A stretch of 64,000 nt of DNA from Mytilus edulis. Lineage: Eukaryota; Mollusca; Bivalvia; Mytilida; Mytilidae. Both the position numbers and the translations under genes were made by a program. How positions within the stretch are numbered: position 1 is the first letter of the stretch; every line of letters starts with the position of its first letter. The notes beneath the pieces are model-generated. The model ran no database searches and was not told where the DNA came from. It saw only the letters and a program-made list of their open reading frames with translations. Location: the NCBI RefSeq assembly GCF_963676685.1, contig NC_092349.1, positions 83,836,604-83,900,603 of the forward strand. Direction: 5' to 3'. This document shows positions 10,010 to 23,600 of the stretch, piece after piece.

Positions 10010-11865
10010 AAAAGTTTTTGTTTTTCTGTTTATGGACCTTATCTTTTAATACTCTTTATTTATCATTTCATTTATTGAATATCACGTTCGTGTATATACA
10101 ACTTATTAAACAACTTCCTCTATAAAATGTGGTATGTAAATAGATGAAATATATGCACTTTTTGAACCCGAGTATAATGCACTTTGAATTATTTTTCATC
10201 AATGAATTTGTTCATTGCGTAACCAGTAACATCCGCATGTATTGAGTAAATAGTCAAGTATTCCGTTTGAACTTAAAACGATAAAATATTTCGTTAGAAC
10301 TAATAGCATTATGGTCCTGTCGCATTTATTTAAAAAAGATGTATTTATTTTGATTTATTTCTTATAATAAATTTTAATTTAAAAAGTTTGTAAATAGTTC
10401 AATGATTAAAAGTACACTGAAATAAAATATGCGCAGTTTGCACGAATTTTAGTCACTCTTTCGTTTAATACAGCACGCAACAATTTGCACTTTGGCTAGC
10501 GGTGATAGATACGTAATAATATAACTGCCATGCAATTTGATTTGACAGTGCATTTGTACCTGTAATTTATACTGTAGTGTAACTAAATGACTTAAAAGTT
10601 TGTAAGTGAAGTTTTCTTTAACTAGCTTTAGCACGAACTTCATTTGTTTTACTAGGTTCCATACGTCACTACAATTAGAATCCATTAGATGAATTCGTCT
10701 AACTTTAGGAACGAGACGAAGTAAGTTACTAACAGTTTTATTTTTTTAAATTACAGTCAGTTTCTTTCTGTTCTACTGTAATCATAATGTTAACGAGTTT
10801 ATTAACTTTGGGTGAAATAACCAGCAATGTAATTTCTTTCAACCCGAGCATATCATTTAATTTGTTGTGCATATTTGTAATAAATGTGATTAAGGTTAAT
10901 TCTAAGTCATAAAATAACCAATGAGAATTTTTGAGAAGTTAATTCTAAGTCATAAGTTAACCAATGAGAATTGTTGAAAGAAATAACAACGAAATTCAAA
11001 ATCTACATGTAACTAAAAATACAGACAAAATCGCATAGTTGTTTTAGACGTCAAAAGGCAACATTGACCCAACGGTTCATTTTCCTTTCTAATAAAGAAA
11101 GGATCACAAGGGTTAACCAGGATATAGACTTATAGTTACCCTCGAACTTCCTTTGTCCAGGTGGAAAAGCCTTATTTAACTAGGACGTTTGTTTTGTTTT
11201 TTGGGGATGTATAAATACGCCACCACGTCTGGTCAGACTAGACACAATGCATTCGATGCATCTAGTAGAGAGAGTGTATCGGCCTCAACATGTAAAATAG
11301 TTCTTGTAACAACTTTCTTGATGATCTGTAGGTGGTCTGTTGCGAGGCCACATTTATATGTGTCCCTATCCAACGTACAGCCATTTTTGCATGACAGTCC
11401 ATATAACTGTATCACAATTGACCTCTATCTTACCGAACCTACCTATTGTATCATTTGTCACTTTTCTCTCGTCCTAAACACTCATGAAACATTTTCCGCT
11501 GGACGTAAAACTAACAACAACAATCCATCAATCAATATAAAGATAAATAAAAGTTTCACAGCTGTTAACTTTCCATTTTCATGTTGTTTTTGTGTCGATA
11601 AAACCTGACACAATAAATTACTGATGTGTTAAAACAAAGGAATATAAACTAAGGACATTCCTCGTATCATCTGGATGTGTTTTAAAGTGAGGCACTCGTT
11701 ATCGATTTTAAAAAAAGAGTATAATTTTCCATGTACGATAACGGGGTATATATTGTATAATTTATCCAAACCAGTCTCTATGACTAAGGCATATAATATT
11801 AAATCATCTGACCATTTCCTTTATCAAGGTTTATGAAATCGTTCATGTTGTTTTCCAGTCTTATG
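10010..11865. other. AT-rich intergenic DNA up to the scaffold gap
   Basis: It holds a 43-bp direct tandem duplication at 10895-10980 (GTTAATTCTAAGTCATAA twice) and unremarkable short frames. The 139-codon plus frame at 11189-11608 has no recognisable domain. Confidence 0.5.
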
Positions 11866-11965
11866 NNNNNNNNNNNNNNNNNNNNNNNNNNNNNNNNNNN
11901 NNNNNNNNNNNNNNNNNNNNNNNNNNNNNNNNNNNNNNNNNNNNNNNNNNNNNNNNNNNNNNNNN
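11866..11965. other. Assembly gap, 100 N
   Basis: Exactly 100 undetermined bases, a conventional placeholder, so the true length is unknown. Confidence 0.99.
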
Positions 11966-12130
11966 ATATACTTGACGATCAAAAAGTCTAATATTGATAA
12001 TACTTGACGATCAAAAAGTCTGATTCTGATGATACATGACGATCAAGAAGTCTTATATTAATGACACATGACAATCAAGAAGTCTTATACTGATGGTACT
12101 TGACGATCACGAAGTATATAAATATTGATA
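11966..12130. repeat. 32-bp minisatellite touching the gap
   Basis: Five units of the type CTTGACGATCAAAAAGTCT start at 11971, 12003, 12035, 12067 and 12099, exactly 32 bp apart. The array continues into the gap, which probably marks its collapsed part. Confidence 0.9.
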
Positions 12131-13409
12131 ATATGGTCTTCTTAGCTTTTGTTGATAGACTGAGTACTGGTCTTCAAAGATTGAGATTATGCCTGGACTA
12201 AGCAAGTTTGTATATAAGATTCCAATTTAAATAGAAAACAAGTTTGTTTTGATTCTAAGCTACAGTAGATTTATTTCATTCGAGCATGGGAAGACTCACT
12301 CATCAGAATATTCATCTTGTTAAATGCCTTGCATGAAGCGCATTCTAAATTGCACTCAAGTTTGAATCTAATACATGTATCTTTTAATGAAACGTACCTG
12401 TTAAGGATGTAACATTGTATCATAATTGAATTAAACTAGAACGTATTAGTCATCATTATCTGGAAAGATATTTTGGGACCTTTTTGTGGAAATCTGGTTA
12501 TCTTAAAAATAATCACCATAGCTGCAAAGATAATATAACAAACTGTTCATGTTTGTCAGCATTTTTAGTGAATTACAGCAAAAACAAGATTTTATAAAAT
12601 TTCATTAATCATTATTTTAGGCAAATCAATAGTATATATTTTTTTTTAAATTGATCACATTCGTGTGTGCCATTTAAAAAATTGAATGTGCAAATTAGTG
12701 TCTAGAGAGAACATAATTACCTTAGTTTATATATTTGGTTAAAGGCAATATGGAATAGACATAATACATTTCAAGATAGACACAAATGTAAAATTCTATA
12801 ATAACATTAAAGATGTATCACATACACAGATCGTTACACGTTTGTTCATCAAAGGCGCATCAAAATATCATCTTTCATCAATGAGTAGTTATAATATGTT
12901 GTATGCAGTGATTGTTTTAAATGATGAAACAAACATACTGAAACCAACTTCTATAAGCTGGCTTTTAGTGTCTCAGTGTTAAGAGAGCTATCAGCCCAGT
13001 ATTCGTGACTATTGGAAAATCTAGCAGCATAGTCTCCGTTTGTAAGGGTAAATAACGGCCTCGTCTCGGAGTGAGCTATCTGCAACCAGCCCATACCATG
13101 GGTGTTATTTATTACATGTTCTGTTTTCGATCGTGATCGACACAGCAAAATCTTCACATAATTCAATTGAAATTTACAAAGCCCGAGGCCAACTGAAGTA
13201 TGGATTTAATTTTGTGTTCTTTGGCCTAATAAGACTGATAGCTTGCATTTGATCGTGTAAGAATACAATAAAGAATAAAACTACTACAACCAAAAACGGT
13301 TCTTCATGTTCCATTTTTTTAAACAAAGAAAATGATAAGTCTCGAAGATAAAGTAAGCCTGGGCTTGGTCTTCGGGAAAACAAATCTTTGTACTGACTTT
13401 TACTAAAAA
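12131..13409. other. Intergenic DNA, nothing recognised
   Basis: There is no supported gene. Minus frames at 12951-13166 and 13174-13440 show no domain. Confidence 0.5.
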
Positions 13410-15724
13410 CTAGAGGCTCTAAAGAGCCTGTGTCGCTCACCTTGGTCTATGTGAATATTAAACAATGAACACATATGGATTCATGACAAAATTGTGTTTT
13501 GGTGATGGTGATGTGTTTGTAGATCTTACTTTACTAAACATTCTTGCTGCTTACAATTATCTCTATCTATAACAGTACTTTCTGTGGAAAATGTTATTGA
13601 AAATCTTCAAATTTTAATAAAATTGTTAAAAATTGACTATGAAGGGCAATAAGTCCTTAGGGGGTCAATTGACTATTTTGGTCATACTGACTTATTTTTA
13701 GTTCTTACTTTGCTGTACATTATTGCTGTTTACAGTTTATCTCTATCTATAATAATATTCAAGATAATAACAAAAAAACAGCAAAATTTCCTCAAAATTA
13801 CCAATTCAGGGGCAGCAACATAACAACAGATTGTCAGATTCATCTGAAAATTCCAGGGCAGATAGATCGTGACCTGATCAACAATTTTACTTCCTGTCAG
13901 ATTTGCTCTTAATGCTTTGGTTTTTGAGTTATAAGCCAAAAACTGCATTTTACCCCCATGTTCTATTTTTAGCCATGGTGGCCATCTTGGTTTGTTGGCC
14001 CAGTTACCGGACACATTTTTTTAACTAGATACCCCTATGATGATTATGGCTAAGTTTGGTTAAATTTGGCCCAGTAGTTTCAGAGGAGAAGATTTTTCTA
14101 AAAGATTACTAAGATTTACGAAAAATGGTTAAAAATTGACTATAAAGGGCAATAACTCCTAAAGTGGTCAACTGACCATTTTGGTCATATTGACTTATTT
14201 GTAGATCTTACTTTGCTGAACATTATTGTTGTTTACAGTTTATCTCTATCTATAATAACATTCAAGATAATAACCAAAAACAGCAAAATTTCCTTAAAAT
14301 TACCATTTCAGGGGCAGCAACCCAACAACGGAATGTCCGATTCATCTGAAAATTTCAGGGCAGATAGATCTTAACCTGATAAAAACAGTTTTACCGCATG
14401 TCAGATTTGCTCTAAATGCTTTGGTTTTTGAGTTATAAGCCAAAAACTGCATTTTACCCGTATGTTCTATTTTTAGCCATGACCGCCATCTCGGTTGGTT
14501 GGCCGGGTCACCGGACACATTTTTTTAACTAGATACCCAAATGATGATTATGGTTAAGTTTGGTTAAATTTGGCCCAGTAGTTTCAGAGGAGAAGATTTT
14601 TCTAAAAGATTACTAAGATTTACGAAAAATGGTTAAAAATTGACTATAAAGGGAAATAACTCCTAAAGTGGTCAACTGACCATTTTGATCATGTTGACTT
14701 ATTTGTAGATCTTACTTTGATGAACATTATTGCTGTTTACAGTTTATCTCTATCTATAATAACATTCAAGATAATAACCAAAAACAGCAAAATTTCCTTA
14801 AAATTACCATTTCAGGGGCAGCAACCAAACAACGGAATGTCCGATTCATCTGAAATTTTCAGGGCAGATAGATCTTGACCTGATGAACAATTTTACTGTG
14901 TGTCAGATTTGCTCTAAATGCTTTGGTTTTTGAGTTATAAGCCAAAAACTGCATTTTACCCCTATGTTCTATTTTTAGCCATGGCGGCCATCTTGGTTGG
15001 TTGGGCGGGGCACCGGACACATTTTTTAAACTAGATACCCCAATGATGATTATGGCCAAGTTTGGTTAAATTTGACCCAGTAGTTTCAGAGGAGAAGATT
15101 TTTCTAAAAGATTACTAAGATTTACGAAAAATGGTTAAAAATTGACTATAAAGGGCAATAACTCCTAAAGTGGTCAACTGACCATTTTGATCATGTTGAC
15201 TTATTTGTAGATCTTACTTTGATGAACATTATTGCTGTTTACAGTTTATCTCTATCTATAATAATATTTAAGATAATAACCAAAAACAGCAAAATTTCCT
15301 TAAAATTACCATTTCAGGGGCAGCAACCCAACAACGAAATGTCGGATTCAACTGAAAATTTCAGGGCAGATAGATCTTGACCTGTTGAACAATATTACCC
15401 CATGTCAGATTTGCTCTAAATGCTTTGGTTTTTGAGTTATAAGCCAAAAACTGCATTTTACCCCTATGTTCTATTTTTAGCCATGGCGGCCATCTTGGTT
15501 GGTTGGCCGGGTCACCGGACACATTTTTTAAACTAGATACCCCAATGATGATTGTGGCCAAGTTTGGTTAAATTTGGCCCAGTTGTTTCAGAGGAGAAGA
15601 TTTTTGTAAAAGTTAACGCAGGACGACGACGACGGACGACGACGACGACGACGACGGACGACGACGGACGCCGGACGCCAAGTGATGAGAAAAGCTCACT
15701 TGGCCCTTTGGGCCAGGTGAGCTA
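13410..15724 (+). mobile_element. rep-D: tandem-unit interspersed element with terminal hairpins and GAC microsatellite
   Basis: It begins with a hairpin (GGCTCT at 13415-13420 pairs with AGAGCC at 13423-13428). About four units of 502-504 bp follow: CCGGACACA recurs at 14007, 14511, 15013 and 15515. A GAC-rich microsatellite (15619-15670) comes next, and the element ends with a 12-bp hairpin (CTCACTTGGCCC / GGGCCAGGTGAG, 15695-15721). A second copy, reversed, lies at 57418-58978. The layout of tandem core units plus microsatellite between hairpin ends recalls bivalve pearl-type elements, which are thought to be Helitron-related. That is an analogy, not an identification. Minus-strand frames in each unit are repeat by-products. 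Confidence 0.8.
15619..15670. repeat. GAC/GACG microsatellite inside rep-D
   Basis: Repeated GAC triplets, interrupted by GGAC, close to the rep-D 3' end. Confidence 0.9.
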
Positions 15725-15725
15725 A

Positions 15726-16760
15726 AAAATATGGTATAACTCACATGTGATAGAAGAACTCGCATAACCGTTTTGAATATACATGTACAAGCCAAAATAT
15801 TTATTTGATGTTATCATGATAATCTTGCATATGTTAAAAAATTACAACTGTATTGTATTAAACGCATCCGATAAAAGTTATCTCACCCACAAACATGAGC
15901 ATTGAAATCCTAGTCATGAACTCATGCATGTTGAAATTAAAAGCAAACATTGTTACAATTTCTCTACATATAATGTACATATTCGGTATGATCATGAATA
16001 CGTATTATGATTAAAAAAAGAAAAGAAAATAAGCCAGAAAGATTAGTCATATAGTAAATAAACTTTTGCTGTATAAGTACATAAACATGTAGACAACTAC
16101 TTTATAACATCGTGTGAAAGCCTAAAGTTACAATTGACCAAAGTGTTCACATTATTCTGATTATAACAGATTATATCGACTTATACAATAAAAAAAATCT
16201 ATCTTGTCTAGAGGCTATTTAAAGCTTGAAACTTGTTTATCATCACAACTACCTACATATGTAGCAGCTATCTGGTATATATAATTATGACGAAAAGATC
16301 AATACAACAATTAAATTAAAAAAAATCAAAAGCAAAGAAGCATCGTATGCCTAAAGTGAAATTGTGTTTTGTAGTAACAATATCCTAACTCATGTAACCG
16401 CCAAATGATTGTGTTTTCCAAGATGTCTAGGAAATGTAATGAAGTGAATAGTATATTTATTCAGCTCATTATAAGACTCGAATCGATTAAGAATGCGAAA
16501 AATTGTTGTGATTTTTCACTAGTTCTATTACTTTGAGTTTGTCGGTTTTAACCCTTGTATATTAGCATCAGAGTACTGTTTTATTTAAGTTTTCTCACTG
16601 GATTTGAGATTTGATTGGTGAAAAGTATTTGTTGCTCTGCGTAGAGTGATGGGTTTTTGTTTCTCACTACTTTTATTACGTTTATACATAATTTGATAGT
16701 TCTAACAAAAATTAAATCAAGCGCATGCTGTGAATTTATATAACATTTTACTTATAGATC
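15726..16760. other. AT-rich intergenic DNA
   Basis: No gene or repeat family recognised. Confidence 0.55.
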
Positions 16761-16761
16761 T

Positions 16762-17115
16762 AAGAAGATGTGGTATGAGTGCACACGAGACAACGCTCCA
16801 TTTAAGTCACAATTTAAAAAAGTAAACCATTATCAGTCAAAGTATGGTCTTCAATACGGAGCCCTGGATCACACCGAACAGCAAGGTATAAAGGGACCCA
16901 AAAATTACAAGTGTAAAACCATTCAAACGGGACAACCAACGGTCTAATTTATATAAACAAGAAACGAGAACCACTTGTGAACCACATCAACAAAGGACAA
17001 CCACTGAAATCAGGTTCCTAACGTAAGACAGGTACAAACAATTGCAGGGGTTATACAGGTTAAATGGTACCAAACCTTCACCCTTAATTGACACAATAGT
17101 GTAACAACAAAACAT
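16762..17115 (+). repeat. rep-B copy, about 350 bp
   Basis: It starts AAGAAGATGTGGTATGAGTG. It shares GTAAACCATTAT, CACACCGAACA, TAAAACCATTCAAA, ACAACCACTG and TGGTACCAAACCTTC with the copy at 32046-32410. Non-coding. Confidence 0.8.
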
Positions 17116-17119
17116 ACTA

Positions 17120-18165
17120 CTTAATATCAATTGAAAATCAAAATCAGAAGACACATTAATACATGTGGAAATACATTGAACGAATAAATATGATCTATGA
17201 TACAATCTAAATACAAAATCAATAACATAAATGATGACAATTAAAATTACATTATTCTACAAGCAGTTAATACATCAAAATATGCGCAATCATTGTGTTA
17301 ATGTACATTATAACACTTTTACATTGTAATAATTCAGAAAGAGAACAGTATTGGACATAATTGTTCACCAATACACTTACAAAAAATTGCTAAATAAACA
17401 TATACATGAATAACAAGACAATTCCAAATATGATGTCAACAATCATCAAAGATTCCTAGCTTACACGTTTTGTCTACATAATACTAATTAGCGTTGCTTG
17501 AATCAAAACGGTTAGAAAGCCAAATATATTGCCTTCAACATAGGTTATATCAACTTTATAGAAACAACTTACTTATAGTTATGTAGTCTTATCTATGTAG
17601 GAGATACCTAACATGTCGACGCACAAGATCTTTTTTCTTTTGGAAATTATAAAATTCATCAGTTTTTGTTTGATTTTACTTTATCAATTTACGAAATTTA
17701 AACATGATGAAAACAAACTGTTGTCTTATTTTTTGTAAAAAAAAATAACATGCAGGAAAATAACAAAAACTATATCATCAAGATGTTAACTTATAACATT
17801 CATTTTTTTCATTGTATGGATGGTGGTTGCATTTTTTGTTTTTATATGGTGACCATATCGTGGACAAGTATATCCATGAAGCCTGACTATCTAAACATTT
17901 ATACAGATCCGATTGTAATATGTGAATGTTTAAAACCAATTCCATACTATAAGCATTTATAAGGTTAACTGTAATATACATTCCGTAAGTCACCGGATTG
18001 AAATCACATAGTTCAGTTTCTTCTTCTGTTTATGTAAGGATTGACCGTATGGAAGTAAACATACATATGCAAGAGAATGTCTTCTGAAATGTATGTTCTA
18101 TCTACAAACATTTTGTTGTATCAAAAAGAAAAACTTAATTTAGAAGAAAGAAAAAAATCGCGACA
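17120..18165. other. AT-rich intergenic DNA
   Basis: Short overlapping frames at 17750-17993 on both strands have no family resemblance. Confidence 0.5.
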
Positions 18166-18170
18166 AAGAG

Positions 18171-18502
18171 TTATCAAAGGTACCAGGATTATAATTTAGT
18201 CCGCCAGACGTGCGTTTTTCGTCTATATAAGACTCATCAGTGAGGCTCATATCACAATATTTATAAAGCAAAACAAGTACAAAGTTGAAGAGCATTTAGG
18301 TTCTAAATTAAAAAATGTTGTGCTAAATACGGCTAAGGTAATCTATGCCTGGGATAAGAAAATCCTTAATTTTTCGAAAAATTCAAAGTTTTGTAAACAG
18401 GGAATTTATAAAAATGAGCACATTATTGATATTCATGTCGACTACTGGGCTGGTGATTCCCTCGGGGACGAAACGTCCACCAGCAGTGGCATCGACCCAG
18501 TG
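18171..18502 (-). repeat. rep-C solo copy with a degraded hammerhead
   Basis: A nearly full-length 354-bp-type unit from TTATCAAAGG to the CGACCCAGTG end. On the minus strand the CTGATGA box remains. Two extra A follow GAAA, and the helix I strand has changed (GAGGCTC instead of GACGCTC on the plus strand), which should impair cleavage. Confidence 0.8.
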
Positions 18503-18728
18503 ATGTTAATTGTTATCAGACTGTTTTATGAGAGCACTTTATAATAATAAAACGATTAAGGTATATTTATTAATTCGAATTCAATGGAGACATTCTCTAT
18601 TGAGTTCTGGTTATATAATTTATAATCGCTTTCATGGTTTCGCTGTTCCGTAAGAAACTTTTGGTCGTATTATCAAGTATTAATTTATGCATGTCTGCTT
18701 TCCTTTGGTATTGGCTTTAATCGTTTTG

Positions 18729-18945
18729 CTATGATGAGTTTATTTACAACCATTGGGTCGATTCCACTGCTGGTGGAGTTTTAATTCCCCTAGGGTATCA
18801 CCAGCCCAGTAGTCAGCACTTCTGTGTTGACATGAATTATCATTGATATAATCATATTTATAAATTAACTGAATTCTGAATTCACTGATGAGTCTTTTGT
18901 ATCTAAATACAAAATGTAAATCCTGGTATCTATGATGAGTTTATT
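18729..18945 (+). repeat. Old, inverted rep-C remnant
   Basis: It contains reverse-orientation rep-C phrases (GGGTCGATTCCACTGCTGG, TATCACCAGCCCAGTAGTC, CTGATGAGTCTT) but is heavily diverged, and the ribozyme 3' half is lost. Confidence 0.6.
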
Positions 18946-18957
18946 GATGATTGCACC

Positions 18958-19541
18958 AAAGGAGTAGGTCCGGTAAGGGCCGATTTTGGCCTCAAATTTC
19001 AGATTCATCTAACGAAAGTTATTGGACACTTTTTAAACACTTAAGTGTCTATTTCAATTGATTCGATTAGTTTATGTGACAAATTTTAACTGATTTAGTC
19101 ATTAAAAACGTTCTGATTCAAACTTAAATATGAAAAATCTATCAAATATGCCAAAAAACGTCACTTTTCAGATGGTTTTTGTCAAAAATGAAAGTGGCCG
19201 CATCCGTGTTCATCCTTAACCTTTATATATGTTTTGTATTATCATCAAATACAACTTACATTTCAATATTATGAATGAACACGAATGCGGCCACTTTCAT
19301 TTTAGACGGAAATCGTCTAAAAATTAACCAAAATGCTAAAATTTTGAAGTTTTCAGTAATTTAGCATGACTTAATGATGCTAGAATGCGATAATTGTGCA
19401 TTGTATTGTCAAAAAGAGCTCATATTTATTTAGCAGAAGCATTTTACTTTCCAAAATATAGCTTAAAGATAACAATTTCACAATTTTCTAAAATTGCTAT
19501 ATTTTGGGGCCAAAAAGGGGTCTTACTGAACCTACTCCTTT
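18958..19541. mobile_element. 584-bp element with terminal inverted repeats and internal palindrome
   Basis: The ends are AAAGGAGTAGGTCCGGTAAG and its near reverse complement ending CCTACTCCTTT (about 18 of 21 positions). Inside, a second inverted pair of about 29 bp contains GAAAGTGGCCGCAT (19190-19203) and ATGCGGCCACTTTC (19285-19298). There is no coding capacity. It is a non-autonomous DNA transposon; I could not define a target duplication. Confidence 0.7.
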
Positions 19542-19544
19542 ATA

Positions 19545-20672
19545 AATTCCTCATTTATTCATTAAATCTTTAATTGCAATATTTTACAATCCACCAATGT
19601 AATTGACAACATTTGAATGGAAAACTTTGAATTTCTTTCCTATATTAAAACATAAGCCAAATCAAATGTTTTTTACTGTGTATATAATACATATAAGACA
19701 CGATAGACAATTTCTGATGAGAATACGTTTACCCGTAACGCTTTGCATGAGTACGTTTAAGTAGTGTATGCTATATCAAAGCGCTTTTAATGTTTTATCA
19801 AAGTTGCCTAACAAAACGTTATATGATATTTTAACAAAGTTAAAACTCTTATTTATTATTAAAAACAGAACGTTAACCTCACAATGGTCTATTTGTTTTA
19901 ATCAGAGCATACCGTAACGTATTCGAATCTTACAACTATAGAGCTCTATCAATACAAATTTAAATTGTAATAGATGACCCCCGGACTGAAATCATGATTT
20001 TTTTTTTCAAATTTTAATGCAATTCGTTTGTAACGACAATTTTCATCAGACGTTGACAACTATGTTGAAGGATTATATTCCATGTTCTACCAATCCAGAC
20101 CTAAAAAAGCTTCAATTTTGAATTCTGATTTATTTATTTTTTCGGTTTGTGATTTGTCAGAAAAACAAGATTATGCCTTAAACTTATTATTTTGTCAATA
20201 TTGAAACCATTCAAAGGCGTAATTAAAATTATTAATACGACTATTTTTTTTTTTCGAAATCGGGATTACCATATAACGTCACACTGTTTAGATACCAAAG
20301 ACGATGCAACAGTTTTTTTAGAATTTTTCATTTATGGCATTTCAGCCAAAATATATTCAAAATGGAATTTAGTTTAATATGTGGCATTAAAATAAGATGA
20401 ATATATGTTATTCAAAACTTTATTTTGCTGTCACAAATATCCGTTTTCACGTGACTAGGTAAACTCGATTTGCGACAATAAAATCTACGTTTTACGAAGG
20501 CCACTCTTAATATCCAATACAGTTATCTCCTAATAACCACAGTTTTTTTTAATTCGCATATGAAAAGTAAAATTATACATAATAGACATAACACTGAAAT
20601 ATTAACAAGATGATGATAAACTGTAAAATTCTGTTTTTGAAACTTATGAATGGAATTATTTTACAGATACAA
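19545..20672. other. AT-rich intergenic DNA
   Basis: No gene recognised between the inverted-repeat element and the rep-C array. Confidence 0.55.
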
Positions 20673-23600
20673 TAGTTATCAAAGGTACCAGGATAATAAT
20701 TTAGTACGCCAGACGCGCGTTTCGTCTACATAAGACTCATCAGTGACGCTCATATCAAAATATTTATTAAGCCAATCAAGTAAAAAGTTGAAGAGCATTG
20801 AGGATCCAAAATTCCAAAAAGTTGTGCCAAATACGGCTAAGGTAATCTATGCCTGGGATAAGAAAATCCTTAGTTTTCGAAAAATTCAAAGTTTTGTAAA
20901 CAGGAAATTTGTAAAAATGACCACATTATTGATATTCATGTCAACACCGAAGTGTTGACTACTGGGCTGGTGATACCCTCGGGGATGAAACGTCCACCAG
21001 CAGTGGCATCGACCCAGTGGTGTAAATAGTTATCAAAGGTACCAGGATTATAATTTAGTACGCCAGACGCGCGTTTCGTCTACATAAGACTCATCAGTGA
21101 CGCTCATATCAAAATATTTATTAAGCCAATCAAGTAAAAAGTTGAAGAGCATTGAGGATCCAAAATTCCAAAAAGTTGTGCCAAATACGGCTAAGGTAAT
21201 CTATGCCTGGGATAAGAAAATCCTTAGTTTTCGAAAAATTCAAAGTTTTGTAAACAGGAAATTTGTAAAAATGACCACATTATTGATATTCATGTCAACA
21301 CCGAAGTGTTGACTACTGGGCTGGTGATACCCTCGGGGACGAAACGTCCACCAGCAGTGGCATCGACCCAGTGGTGTAAATAGTTATCAAAGGTACCAGG
21401 ATTATAATTTAGTACGCCAGACGCGCGTTTCGTCTACATAAGACTCATCAGTGACGCTCATATCAAAATATTTATTAAGCCAATCAAGTAAAAAGTTGAA
21501 GAGCATTGAGGATCCAAAATTCCAAAAAGTTGTGCCAAATACGGCTAAGGTAATCTATGCCTGGGATAAGAAAATCCTTAGTTTTCGAAAAATTCAAAGT
21601 TTTGTAAACAGGAAATTTGTAAAAATGACCACATTATTGATATTCATGTCAACACCGAAGTGTTGACTACTGGGCTGGTGATACCCTCGGGGACGAAACG
21701 TCCACCAGCAGTGGCATCGACCCAGTGGTGTAAATAGTTATCAAAGGTACCAGGATTATAATTTAGTACGCCAGACGCGCGTTTCGTCTACATAAGACTC
21801 ATCAGTGACGCTCATATCAAAATATTTATTAAGCCAATCAAGTAAAAAGTTGAAGAGCATTGAGGATCCAAAATTCCAAAAAGTTGTGCCAAATACGGCT
21901 AAGGTAATCTATGCCTGGGATAAGAAAATCCTTAGTTTTCGAAAAATTCAAAGTTTTGTAAACAGGAAATTTGTAAAAATGACCACATTATTGATATTCA
22001 TGTCAACACCGAAGTGTTGACTACTGGGCTGGTGATACCCTCGGGGACGAAACGTCCACCAGCAGTAGCATCGACCCAGTGGTGTAAATAGTTATCAAAG
22101 GTACCAGGATTATAATTTAGTACGCCAGACGCGCGTTTCGTCTACATAAGACTCATCAGTGACGCTCATATCTAAATATTTATTAAGCCAATCAAGTAAA
22201 AAGTTGAAGAGCATTGAGGATCCAAAATTCCAAAAAGTTGTGCCAAATACGGCTAAGGTAATCTATGCCTGGGATAAGAAAATCCTTAGTTTTCGAAAAA
22301 TTCAAAGTTTTGTAAACAGGAAATTTGTAAAAATGACCACATTATTGATATTCATGTCAACACCGAAGTGTTGACTACTGGGCTGGTGATACCCTCGGGG
22401 ACGAAACGTCCACCAGCAGTGGCATCGACCCAGTGGGGTAAATAGTTATCAAAGGTACCAGGATTATAATTTAGTACGCCAGACGCGCGTTTCGTCTACA
22501 TAAGACTCATCAGTGACGCTCATATCAAAATATTTATTAAGCCAATCAAGTAAAAAGTTGAAGAGCATTGAGGATCCAAAATTCCAAAAAGTTGTGCCAA
22601 ATACGGCTAAGGTAATCTATGCCTGGGATAAGAAAATCCTTAGTTTTCGAAAAATTCAAAGTTTTGTAAACAGGAAATTTGTAAAAATGACCACATTATT
22701 GATATTCATGTCAACACCGAAGTGTTGACTACTGGGCTGGTGATACCCTCGGGGACGAAACGTCCACCAGCAGTGGCATCGACCCAGTGGTGTAAATAGT
22801 TATCAAAGGTACCAGGATTATAATTTAGTACGCCAGACGCGCGTTTCGTCTACATAAGACTCATCAGTGACGCTCATATCAAAATATTTATTAAGCCAAT
22901 CAAGTAAAAAGTTGAAGAGCATTGAGGATCCAAAATTCCAAAAAGTTGTGCCAAATACGGCTAAGGTAATCTATGCCTGGGATAAGAAAATCCTTAGTTT
23001 TCGAAAAATTCAAAGTTTTGTAAACAGGAAATTTGTAAAAATGGCCACATTATTGATATTCATGTCAACACCGAAGTGTTGACTACTGGGCTGGTGATAC
23101 CCTCGGGGACGAAACGTCCACCAGCAGTGGCATCGACCCAGTGGTGTAAATAGTTATCAAAGGTACCAGGATTATAATTTAGTACGCCAGACGCGCGTTT
23201 CGTCTACATAAGACTCATCAGTGACGCTCATATTAAAATATTTATTAAGCCAATCAAGTAAAAAGTTGAAGAGCATTGAGGATCCAAAATTCCAAAAAGT
23301 TGTGCCAAATACGGCTAAGGTAATCTATGCCTGGGATAAGAAAATCCTTAGTTTTCGAAAAATTCAAAGTTTTGTAAACAGGAAATTTGTAAAAATGACC
23401 ACATTATTGATATTCATGTCAACACCGAAGTGTTGACTACTGGGCTGGTGATACCCTCGGGGACGAAACGTCCACCAGCAGTGGCATCGACCCAGTGGGG
23501 TAAATAGTTATCAAAGGTACCAGGATTATAATTTAGTACGCCAGACGCGCGTTTCGTCTACATAAGACTCATCAGTGACGCTCATATCAAAATATTTATT

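Noticed and set aside
10449..10685. Minus frame reading VWNLVKQMKFVLKLVKENF, resembling a first FABP exon
   Set aside because: The likeness is loose, no donor of the right phase ends the exon at the expected place, and the length does not fit.
11189..11608. 139-codon plus frame and a cysteine-bearing minus frame at 11233-11415
   Set aside because: No domain pattern, signal peptide or splice context that I could defend.
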